Source: Halogeometricum pallidum JCM 14848 (lineage in GTDB: Archaea; Halobacteriota; Halobacteria; Halobacteriales; Haloferacaceae). From it: a stretch of 39,537 bases of DNA. The stretch spans positions 174,955 to 214,491 of the forward strand of contig NZ_AOIV01000003.1 in the NCBI RefSeq assembly GCF_000337095.1, in the 5' to 3' direction. Of the stretch, positions 7,912-14,650 are shown one piece after another; positions within the stretch are counted from its first letter, which is position 1, and each line of letters opens with the position of its first letter. Under the pieces are notes generated by a model, which saw only the letters and a list, made by a program, of their open reading frames with translations, did not search any database and was not told the origin of the DNA. A program made the position numbers and the translations under genes.

Positions 7912-9177
7912 TCACGACGACCGGCGTTCGAGCAGCTTCAGCGCCGGCGTGGCCGAGACGCCGTGGACGACGACGGAGACGAGGACGACGGCGCCGACGA
8001 GCGCCCAGAGCCGTCGCGCCTCGGGGAACGGGGCGACGTTCAGCGCGTGGGCGAGGTAGTAGAACGAGCCCAACCCTCGGATGCCGAACGAGGCGATGAC
8101 GCCGCGCTCGAAGGGGTCGCGGTCGAACCCGAAGAGACCGACGGCGCCCGCGAGGGGGCGGACGACGAACACGAGCGTCAGCGCCACCGCGACGCCCGTC
8201 GTCGTCAGCGGGTCGAGCAATCCGGTTGCGAGCGCCCCGCCGAACAGCACCATGAGCACCGTCATCAGCGTCTGCTCGCTCTTCTCGGCGACGTCGTGGA
8301 GCGTCTCGTTGTAGTCGTGGCTCCGCTCGGCGTCCCGGACGACGAGGGCGGCGACGAAGACGGCGAGGAAGCCGTACCCGCCGACGAGTTCGGTGAACGC
8401 GTATACGAGGAGCGTCCCGCCCAGCGCCTCCATCCCCCGGACGCTCCGCGCGAGTTCCGAGTCCGGGCTCCCGGCGAAGACGACCCAGCCGAGCGCTCGG
8501 CCGAGGATGTACCCCGAGAGTAATCCGACGGCGAGTTTGTACCCCACGTCGACGAGCGCCCACTCGCCGAACCAGAGACCCGGGTCGACCCCGAGCAGCG
8601 CCACGGCGATGGCGAGGTTCGTGAACGGGAACGCGAGGCTGTCGTTGAGGCCGGCCTCCGAGGTGAGCGCGAATCGGACCTCGTCGGTCTTTCCGGCCGC
8701 CCCCTCGACCGGTTCGTCCTCCGCGCCCGCGCCGGGCTCTTCGACCTGCATCTCGGAGGCCAACACCGGGTCGGTCGGCGCGAGCACGGCGCCGAGAAGC
8801 AGTGCGGCCGTGAGTGTGAATCCGGCGACGCCCCATCCCAACACCGCCGCGGCAACGATGGACAGCGGCATCGTCACGGCGAGCAGTCGCCACGTCGACG
8901 CCCAGTCGCGGAGGCCGGGAGTCCGGTCGAGTTTCAACCCGGCGCCGGTCAAAGCGAGGATGACGCCGAGTTCGGTCAGCTTCTCCGCGAGCGTGCCGTA
9001 CTTCAGGGGGTCCGGCGCCGGCAGACCCAGCGGGAGGGAGAAGGCCGCGAAGCCGAGACTCACGTAGAATATCGGGAGCGAGACGGGCCAATCGCTGACG
9101 AACCGGGGGAGCACCGCCAGACCGACGAGGGCGAGTCCGACGACCAACTGCGCGAAGAAGTACGGTTCGAGGGCCAT
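7912..9177 (-). CDS. Monovalent cation:proton antiporter, NhaP/CPA1 type
   Basis: A 421-residue polytopic membrane protein with about 12 hydrophobic segments. CPA1 hallmarks are LAPTDPVLA (TDPV 135-138) and EAGLND (174-179); the Asp residues of these motifs bind Na+ and H+ in family members. It should exchange Na+ or K+ for protons across the membrane, important for pH and salt balance in a halophile. An acidic loop of about 20 residues (146-165) separates the two core motifs. The ATG at 9177 is preferred: an AT-rich TATA-like box (9201-9210) lies about 27 bases upstream, as expected for a leaderless gene. The TTG at 9225 would put the promoter inside the gene. Confidence 0.9.
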   Translation of the reverse strand: MALEPYFFAQLVVGLALVGLAVLPRFVSDWPVSLPIFYVSLGFAAFSLPLGLPAPDPLKYGTLAEKLTELGVILALTGAGLKLDRTPGLRDWASTWRLLAVTMPLSIVAAAVLGWGVAGFTLTAALLLGAVLAPTDPVLASEMQVEEPGAGAEDEPVEGAAGKTDEVRFALTSEAGLNDSLAFPFTNLAIAVALLGVDPGLWFGEWALVDVGYKLAVGLLSGYILGRALGWVVFAGSPDSELARSVRGMEALGGTLLVYAFTELVGGYGFLAVFVAALVVRDAERSHDYNETLHDVAEKSEQTLMTVLMVLFGGALATGLLDPLTTTGVAVALTLVFVVRPLAGAVGLFGFDRDPFERGVIASFGIRGLGSFYYLAHALNVAPFPEARRLWALVGAVVLVSVVVHGVSATPALKLLERRSS

Positions 9178-9200
9178 GGCGGCGACTCTCCCCGGCCGCG

Positions 9201-9249
9201 TAAATAAATAATCGCCAATCTGCAAAAATATTTATTCATACTGATATAG
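9201..9249. promoter_or_regulatory. Divergent promoters, antiporter and lipoprotein genes
   Basis: The 97-base gap is strikingly AT-rich. On the minus strand TATTTATTTA (9201-9210) is centred about 28 bases before the antiporter ATG. On the plus strand GATATA (9243-9248) is about 29 bases before the lipoprotein ATG at 9275. Both spacings fit archaeal TATA boxes of leaderless transcripts. Between them lies AAAAATATTTATTCATA (9225-9241), partly palindromic (AAATATTT), which could hold a shared regulator site. Confidence 0.55.
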
Positions 9250-9274
9250 AATTAACCTCCACTCACTCCATCTC

Positions 9275-9823
9275 ATGCGACGACGCCACATCCTCCGTCG
9301 GGGCGCGGCCGCCCTCGCGGTCGGCCTCACCGCCGGGTGCGCGGCGAAGGCGGACGGCGGGAAGGACACGCCGACGGCGGCGCAACGACAGACCCCGGTC
9401 CACGGCGACCTCCCGGCTCTCCCCGTCGAGGAGCGGTGGGCGGTCGCCGGGCGGTCTATCGAGGACGCCGCGTCGGCCGACGTCGCCGACGCCGACGCGT
9501 TCGAGACGGCCGTCGCCGACGGCGGGCCGGCCGTCGAGAAACTGACGAAGCGCGGGAAGAAACTCGAACTGAAGGCGACCCCGAGCGACGCCGCGACCCG
9601 CGGCGTCGTCACCGACGTGGGACACGTCGCCGGGGCGTACGCCGCCCTCGTTCGAAGCGACGACTCCTTCGAGCGCGTCAGCGTCACGCTTCTCGACGGG
9701 TCGAAGAGGCCGTTCGGGTCGTTTCAGGTCGTCACGGCGTGGGCGAAGCGGTACGTCGACGGCGAGTGGACCGCCACGGAGTACGGCGAGGCGGTCCTCG
9801 GAACGCTGAAGACGAAGTCGTAA
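9275..9823 (+). CDS. Tat-exported lipoprotein of unknown function
   Basis: A 182-residue protein with an Arg-rich N-terminus (MRRRHILRRG), a hydrophobic stretch and the lipobox LTAGC (Cys22), the arrangement of haloarchaeal lipoproteins exported by the Tat system and anchored outside the membrane. The rest is soluble, Ala/Asp-rich and shows no recognised catalytic motif; one alternating segment (SVTLLDGSKRPFGSF, about 128-142) may be a beta sheet. It sits 76 bases before the exported carbonic anhydrase on the same strand, so both may act at the cell surface, but the second gene has its own TATA-like sequence. Function not recognised. Confidence 0.72.
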   Translation: MRRRHILRRGAAALAVGLTAGCAAKADGGKDTPTAAQRQTPVHGDLPALPVEERWAVAGRSIEDAASADVADADAFETAVADGGPAVEKLTKRGKKLELKATPSDAATRGVVTDVGHVAGAYAALVRSDDSFERVSVTLLDGSKRPFGSFQVVTAWAKRYVDGEWTATEYGEAVLGTLKTKS

Positions 9824-9899
9824 CCGTCGCTGTCGAGGGAGTCCGGACGACGCCGCCGGCCACCGCTTCTAAGTACAGATTGAGAGAAGCGGCAAAAGC

Positions 9900-10766
9900 A
9901 TGAGCGACGACACCGAGATCAGTAGACGGAAGGCGCTGAAAGCCGGCGGTGCGGGCGCGACGATGCTGGGTATCCTCGGGTACGGGGCGAGAGGGGTGGC
10001 GGCCGCCGACGCCGACTCGAGGTCGGACCGCGAGGACTCGGAGCCGGGGTCGGACCGCGACGAGTTCGCCTTCGGTGGCGACCTTCCGGGGCTGCTCGAA
10101 CGCAACGGCCTCTGGTCGGACGCGCTCCCGGAGGGATACTTCGAGGGCGTCCGGACCTCCCAGTCCCCGGCGGTCGTCTCGATCTGTTGCTCGGACTCGC
10201 GGGTCTCACAGGCGGGGATGTTCGCAGCACCGCTCGACGCCGGCTTCCTGTTCAAACCGTCCAACATCGGCAACAAGGTCACGACGCGCGTCGACGGGGA
10301 GCGGGCGGTCGACGGGAGCTTCCTGTACGGGTTGGAGGTGTCCGGCGCCTCCTCCGGCGTCGTCGTCGGCCACACGGGATGCGGGGCCGTCACGGCCGCC
10401 TACGAGTCCGTCGTCGGCGAGACTGAAGCGCAACCCCCCGGAATCGAACAGGAGGTCGCACCTATCGTCGACGTGGTCGAGGAGGCACTCGACGGCGGCG
10501 CCGTCGAGACGGACGCCGAGAGACGAGCGGTCATAAACCAACTCGTCGAGTACAACGTCCACGCGCAGGTGGAGTATCTCCGCGGGAGCGACGAGGTATC
10601 CGAGGAGAAGGACCTCTACGGCTTCGTCTACGACTTCCAGAGCGCCTACGGCGACGTGGACGGTCGGACCGTACTCGTCAACGCGGACGGCGAGACCGAC
10701 CCCGACGCGCTCCGGGAGACGGTCCCGGACGGCTACGAGGAGTTCGTCGGGAGTCTGCTCCACTGA
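9900..10766 (+). CDS. Tat-exported beta-class carbonic anhydrase
   Basis: It interconverts CO2 and bicarbonate. The 288 residues start with a twin-arginine signal (SRRKALKAGGAG) and a hydrophobic stretch ending in VAAAD, so the mature enzyme is probably outside the membrane. The beta-CA zinc site is complete: CSDSR (Cys97, Asp99, Arg101) and GHTGCGAV (His158, Cys161); the Asp-Arg dyad is intact. Between signal and enzyme is an acidic Ser/Asp/Glu-rich linker (about 36-55). CTTCTAAGTAC (9866-9876) is a plausible TATA region for a leaderless start at 9900. Export of a beta-class enzyme suggests supply or recovery of bicarbonate at the cell surface; that is inference. Confidence 0.9.
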   Translation: MSDDTEISRRKALKAGGAGATMLGILGYGARGVAAADADSRSDREDSEPGSDRDEFAFGGDLPGLLERNGLWSDALPEGYFEGVRTSQSPAVVSICCSDSRVSQAGMFAAPLDAGFLFKPSNIGNKVTTRVDGERAVDGSFLYGLEVSGASSGVVVGHTGCGAVTAAYESVVGETEAQPPGIEQEVAPIVDVVEEALDGGAVETDAERRAVINQLVEYNVHAQVEYLRGSDEVSEEKDLYGFVYDFQSAYGDVDGRTVLVNADGETDPDALRETVPDGYEEFVGSLLH

Positions 10767-10798
10767 GGTCGCCGCGCCGTCCCGCCTCTCGGAGGCCC

Positions 10799-10878
10799 GT
10801 TCACCGCCGAAGCCGCTCGGGCGAGCGCGTGCTTCGGGAGGGCGGTCTCTTGGAGGACGGGCGCTTCCGGCGGTGAAC
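10799..10878. repeat. Long imperfect inverted repeat (15-16 base arms)
   Basis: The left arm GTTCACCGCCGAAGC (10799-10813) and right arm GCTTCCGGCGGTGAAC (10863-10878) are reverse complements except for one extra base. The loop holds a second perfect hairpin, CGCTCG (10814-10819) with CGAGCG (10822-10827). The structure lies 33 bases after the carbonic anhydrase stop codon. It could be a structured 3' end or terminator, a small RNA, or a miniature mobile element; no target duplication is obvious. Confidence 0.6.
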
Positions 10879-11033
10879 CCGGCTGGCGCCGTGGTCGGCC
10901 GCGGGGAGCGGATCGCCCGCGAATCCGCTGAGAACGACCCGGCCCCCGACCCTCACGAACGCACGGAAAATAGTTACTTGAAATAGAGTTAATTCGCAGA
11001 AGGCTTATCAGCGCACCTGACGTACGGTTTCGT

Positions 11034-11528
11034 ATGGAAACGCTAGTAGCGACTCGAAAACCCACGCAGGCCGGACTCCAGAACGTTCTCGTCGCCGTCG
11101 GACCGACCGACAGCGACCGCCTCGACCGCCTCGTCGAGGAGACGGTGGACGTCGCCGGCCCCACCGGCGCGACCGTCGTCCTCGCGCACATTTTCAGCCC
11201 AGAGGACTTCGAGGACCGAGTCGAGGCGCTGGGCTTCGACCGAGGAGCCAACGACGTCTCCCCCGACAGCGTGGCCGTCCGGTACTCCGTCATCCGGGAG
11301 TTCGCGAACCGCCTCGACGCCGAGGGAATCGACTACGAGGTCCGCGGCACCGTCGGCGTCGAAGACGAGGGCATCACCGCCCTGGCAGAGGAGTCCGACG
11401 CCGACCGTATCCTCGTCGGCGGACGCAAGCGCTCTCCCACCGGGAAGGCGGTCTTCGGGAGCCTCGCACAGCAGATTATGCTCTCCGCGCCCTGCCCGGT
11501 GACGTTCGTCCGCGCGGACACCGAGTGA
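11034..11528 (+). CDS. Universal stress protein, UspA family
   Basis: A 164-residue single-domain Usp with the alpha/beta nucleotide-binding fold. The strand LQNVLVAVGPTDS (15-27) and the C-terminal ATP-binding signature GGRKRSPTGKAVFGS (129-143) are clear, so it is of the ATP-binding type. Such proteins help cells through starvation, salt and oxidative stress. A TATA-like GCTTATC (11003-11009) lies about 27 bases before the ATG, and the region 10968-10990 upstream is AT-rich. The gene converges on the mutY tail relic. Confidence 0.92.
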   Translation: METLVATRKPTQAGLQNVLVAVGPTDSDRLDRLVEETVDVAGPTGATVVLAHIFSPEDFEDRVEALGFDRGANDVSPDSVAVRYSVIREFANRLDAEGIDYEVRGTVGVEDEGITALAEESDADRILVGGRKRSPTGKAVFGSLAQQIMLSAPCPVTFVRADTE

Positions 11529-11621
11529 GGACTTCGGTATCCTCGGACGGACCCTTTCGACCTCCGCGCTCTGCTGTGTCGTCTATGCCCGTCCCGCGTC
11601 TCGTTCCGGGCGGGGTGACGC

Positions 11622-11812
11622 TCAGCCGCGAAGCCGAGCGACAGTCTCGCCGTCGCGCTCCGCGAGTTCAACCAGTTCGTCGCTCGCGAGGTCGGAGAGG
11701 AGACCGCAGAGCCATTCTTCGCCCGTCTCGCCCCCGTAGTCGACGCGGACTCGCGGGCCGGGGTCGGTCAAGGGAGTTCGTCGTACTCGCCGAGGGCGCG
11801 ACTAACGGTTCG
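11622..11812 (-). pseudogene. Displaced, frameshifted 3' end of mutY
   Basis: The minus strand encodes RALGEYDEL (about 11775-11803), then one base is lost, and the next frame reads GPRVRVDYGG, EEWLCGLLSDL and DELVELAERDGETVARLRG up to TGA at 11622. It aligns along its length with the last 65-70 residues of the intact mutY (RVLSEYDELALDELGPKIRVDYSP...DDELVEIEDWDGNPTAKLR). It is G+C-rich like the rest of the genome, whereas the tail now attached to mutY is not. So this looks like the native tail, pushed away by an insertion. It has no start codon and one frameshift. Confidence 0.8.
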
Positions 11813-11829
11813 CGCTCTCGCGATGAGTC

Positions 11830-12689
11830 TCGTTTTGCGTCGGTGCTAACGAGGATTCGATTGCCGCCGCCATCGTCGGTACTCTGGCAGCGATACGTAG
11901 GTACTCGATTTGTCACTTGTTTACAGCAAAAGCAGCGTACACCCCTCAAATAAAGCGCTTCACAGGCACGGGCCAGCTAAATCTTGATTTCAGCAGAGTA
12001 CATTTACGCACGTCCCCGGAAGTAACGACTGCGAGTAGGGTGTAGATGTAGGGGGAGCTACCGACCTTGTAGAGAGATGGTCTCTCACAACCCGGCTGTC
12101 CGATTCAGCCAGAGATAGGCGTTTTGAACGCTTCTTCGTCCGATGTGGAGTTCTATCTCAAGAGTGAATTCAGACACGGAGACGGTGATCCGGGGCTTCG
12201 AAGAACTCTGAAACCCCAGTACACCCCGCCGAATCGGGGGTGTATCGCCAGAATCGCCTTCTGAACAGTGTGGCTCTACGCTAGATCCTAGCTACAGATG
12301 CGAGAGCAAACGCCGAGAATCGGACAGACAACCGATGGAACGTCCGAGTGTGAAATCTCGGCCGTCACCCCCGGTCGAGAGCAACAGACACTGCGAGCCA
12401 CCGCCGAAGCGGCCGCTACACCCCGTCAAGAGGACCACACTCCGGGACACAGAGGGGTGTACTCTCCTTCGATCCTCTTCTCACTATACTTGATATCTGA
12501 TATGTAAGTTTCCACTCGCTTCTTTCGCCCGAGCACAGGGCGGGAGAACGGTCGCTCGCCCAGTACCGTGCTCGGAGGATCGAAGTCACCGTCGGGAGGG
12601 AGCGTCGACCCGTGAGGGCGTTCCGTGTTCGATTCGGGCTGACGGTTGACACCGGTTCGCGTGGTTCGCTCGATGACTGGCGAGAGTAA
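11830..12689. other. Insert between native and present mutY tails, no convincing gene
   Basis: About 860 bases, visibly lower in G+C than the surroundings. Two short frames exist (12298-12507 plus, 69 codons; 12416-12718 minus, 100 codons), but neither shows haloarchaeal codon bias or a recognisable domain, and I do not call them. A minus-strand stretch (about 12090-12200) reads as a fairly plausible peptide ending RRSVQNAYLWLNRTAGL and could be a relic of an insertion-sequence or plasmid gene; I cannot name it. Stop codons are frequent in all frames. A short hairpin is at 12220-12244. No integrase, transposase or tRNA is visible. Confidence 0.6.
12220..12244. repeat. Short perfect hairpin in the mutY-tail insert
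   Basis: TACACCCC (12220-12227) and GGGGTGTA (12237-12244) are perfect inverted repeats around a 9-base loop. No gene is close, so this could be a terminator of a lost gene or a recombination-related palindrome. A second small palindrome, CTTCGAAG (12196-12203), is next to it. Confidence 0.5.
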
Positions 12690-13640
12690 CTACCGTAGCT
12701 TGGCGGTCGGATTTCCATCCCAGTCTTCGATCTCGACTAACTCGTCGTCGGCCAACTCAGATACTAATTCTTGGAGCCACGCTCGGCCGTAACTCCCATT
12801 CGGGCTGTAGTCGACGCGAATCTTCGGCCCCAGTTCATCCAGCGCCAGTTCGTCGTACTCACTGAGTACACGAACGATCCTCCCTCGGAACTGTCGCCGA
12901 CTCCCCTCGAACTCGGGTTGTGTCGGCACGTCCGGTGCGGTGAAATCGCCCGTCTCGTAGGCGTGACACCATTTTCGCCACGGACATCCAGCCTCGTCGC
13001 ACCGCGGCGTCTTCCCGCAGGCGACGCCGCCGAGTTCCATAATCGCGTTGTTCCAGACGCACGACTCCCCCTCGGGCATCAGCGCGGAGGCGACGCGTTC
13101 GAAGGCGGTGTCGTCATCCGGGGTATCGAAGGCGCGGTGCAGAACGCGCTTCACGTTCGTGTCCACCACCGCGTCGCCGTTGTCGAACGCGAAGGAGGCG
13201 ACGGCGTTGGCGGTGTAGGGCCCGACGCCCATCAGTTCGGACAGTTCGTCGGGCGATTCGGGAAACTCGCCGCCGTACTCCTCGGTCACCTGTCGGGCCG
13301 CCTCGTGGAGGTACTTCGCGCGGTTGTTGTAGCCGAGGCTGTGTCCGCTCCAGAAGGAGACCACGTCGCTGCGGTCGGCCGCCGCGAGGGCCGCCGCGGT
13401 GGGCCACTTCTCGAGAAAGTCCGCCCACGCCGCGACGACGCGGTTGAGTTGCGTCTGCTGGCTCATCACCTCCGAGACGAGAATCTCGTAGGGGTCGTGC
13501 GTCCGTCGCCACGGGAAGTCGCGGTGGTCGGCCTCGTACCACTCGACGAGGGCGTCGCGCACCGCCTCGACCTCTTCGGGGTCGTCCGGGAGGGCGGGCG
13601 CGTCGCCGGCGTCGAGGGTCGAGGCGTCGCCGTCGGTCAT
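12690..13640 (-). CDS. mutY: A/G-specific adenine DNA glycosylase (MutY-like) with exchanged C-terminus
   Basis: It removes adenine mispaired with 8-oxoguanine or G in base-excision repair. The 316 residues contain the HhH-GPD core: EVMSQQTQLNRV, the helix-hairpin-helix MGVGPYTANAVASF, and VVDTNVKRVLHR with the catalytic Asp. The four iron-sulfur cysteines are in CGKTPRCDEAGCPWRKWC, spaced 5-4-5 instead of the classical 6-2-5. There is no bacterial NUDIX-like C-terminal domain; a winged-helix-like tail of about 90 residues (RRQFRGRIVRVL...) takes its place. From about 12690 to 12900 the DNA is poorer in G+C than the rest of the gene, and a G+C-rich second copy of this tail lies at 11622-11812, so the tail appears to be an acquired replacement. 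The ATG at 13640 gives the usual short acidic N-terminus. Confidence 0.92.
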   Translation of the reverse strand: MTDGDASTLDAGDAPALPDDPEEVEAVRDALVEWYEADHRDFPWRRTHDPYEILVSEVMSQQTQLNRVVAAWADFLEKWPTAAALAAADRSDVVSFWSGHSLGYNNRAKYLHEAARQVTEEYGGEFPESPDELSELMGVGPYTANAVASFAFDNGDAVVDTNVKRVLHRAFDTPDDDTAFERVASALMPEGESCVWNNAIMELGGVACGKTPRCDEAGCPWRKWCHAYETGDFTAPDVPTQPEFEGSRRQFRGRIVRVLSEYDELALDELGPKIRVDYSPNGSYGRAWLQELVSELADDELVEIEDWDGNPTAKLR

Positions 13641-13745
13641 CGTGTGAAGGTGGGGCTGGCGCGGATTTAGGGGTGGTGATTCCGCGCCGGGGGAGTCCGT
13701 TCCGAGTCGCAGAAGCCTTACGCGCCGCAGTCCTCGGAGGCGGGT

Positions 13746-14069
13746 ATGGGACTCGACGAACTCACCGACGACGTCGAAGCCGCGTACGTCGACACCGACG
13801 AGGAGACGACGGCGTCGCTGGACCGCGAGACGCGACACGAACTGGCGATGCTGTCGGCCGCCTTCGAGACCGACGAGGTGGACGAACTGCTCCGCCGGGC
13901 GGTCCACCTGCTCTTTCAGACCACCGTCGACCGGGGAACGCTCGACTTCCACCTCCGCCAGGGCTACGACGTGACGTACGACGAGTACCTCTCGGGGATG
14001 ACGTACGACGAGATGACCGGGCAGGACCAGTACCCGCAACGCGACGACGAACGGCGCTACCAGATGTGA
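13746..14069 (+). CDS. Small conserved-looking haloarchaeal protein, function unknown
   Basis: A 107-residue acidic soluble protein. It has an amphipathic helical middle (LAMLSAAFETDEVDELLRRAVHLLFQTTV) and a Tyr/Asp-rich end (YDVTYDEYLSGMTYDEMTG). No zinc site, catalytic motif or membrane segment is seen. The start is supported by a TATA-like CCTTACGC (about 13713-13720) 26-33 bases upstream. It is divergent from mutY and converges on the next unknown gene. Codon usage is strongly haloarchaeal, so it is very likely a real gene. Confidence 0.7.
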   Translation: MGLDELTDDVEAAYVDTDEETTASLDRETRHELAMLSAAFETDEVDELLRRAVHLLFQTTVDRGTLDFHLRQGYDVTYDEYLSGMTYDEMTGQDQYPQRDDERRYQM

Positions 14070-14096
14070 GCGCCGGGGGAGTCGGACGGCGCCGGG

Positions 14097-14600
14097 TCAG
14101 CGGAACTCGACCCGCGCGTCGACCCCGTCGCGCCTGACGTATCCGGTCTCCACCGCGGCGCGGTCGATATCGAAGACGCGGAGGGAGACGACCAATCGCC
14201 CGTCGCCCAGCGACGCCCGCAGGAGGACCCCCTCGCTGGTGACGACCACGTACGGCGGGGCCGCGACGGGCGGGGCGGGCATCGGACGCCCGGCGGCCGT
14301 CACGAGGTCCGAGAGGACGCGCGGGAGGTGCGCGAGCAGTCCCGCGGCGTCGAGAGCGCGCTGAAATGCTGGGACGACGGCGTCCCGGTCCGTCGTCCGG
14401 GGGGAATGCGCGGACGAGGTTTCGCCGGGGGTATGGTCGTCTCCACCACCGTTCCACTCGGTCGCGACGGCGTCCGCGCACGTCGAGAGGCCGTCCAGCA
14501 CGTCCGAGTGCTCGGCGGACAGACGCCGTTCGACGCGGTCGACGACGCCGGCCGGGTCGGCCGAGTCGGGCGGACCGGGTGGGTCGGACGGGTCGGACAC
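14097..14600 (-). CDS. Haloarchaeal protein of unknown function
   Basis: A 167-residue protein. The first 20 residues are Pro/Asp/Ser-rich and disordered. A helical part (VVDRVERRLSAEHSDVLDGL) and a Gly/Thr-rich linker follow. The C-terminal half alternates beta strands (PYVVVTSEGVLLRASL, GRLVVSLRVFDID), resembling a small beta domain. No family is recognised. It precedes the transducer gene on the same strand, separated from it by the transducer's stop side (about 50 bases), so it lies upstream of nothing else; co-transcription with the transducers is unlikely because they end before it begins. Confidence 0.65.
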   Translation of the reverse strand: MSDPSDPPGPPDSADPAGVVDRVERRLSAEHSDVLDGLSTCADAVATEWNGGGDDHTPGETSSAHSPRTTDRDAVVPAFQRALDAAGLLAHLPRVLSDLVTAAGRPMPAPPVAAPPYVVVTSEGVLLRASLGDGRLVVSLRVFDIDRAAVETGYVRRDGVDARVEFR

Positions 14601-14650
14601 GGTGGCTCCTCCTCGACGCGTCGGAAGAAAAGTTCGTCGTCGTTCGCCGC

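Noticed and set aside
7397-9091. 564-codon minus frame covering part of the antiporter
   Set aside because: Only its last 134 codons (the SHOCT protein) are real; the rest is out-of-frame antiporter sequence.
12298-12507. 69-codon plus frame in the mutY insert
   Set aside because: Random-looking residues, no codon bias, no promoter; not called as a gene.
11830-12689. Integrase or transposase in the mutY insert
   Set aside because: None readable in any frame; the mobile-element reading rests only on the duplicated tail and composition.
12416-12718. 100-codon minus frame near the mutY end
   Set aside because: Overlaps the mutY stop region and has no recognisable fold or codon bias.
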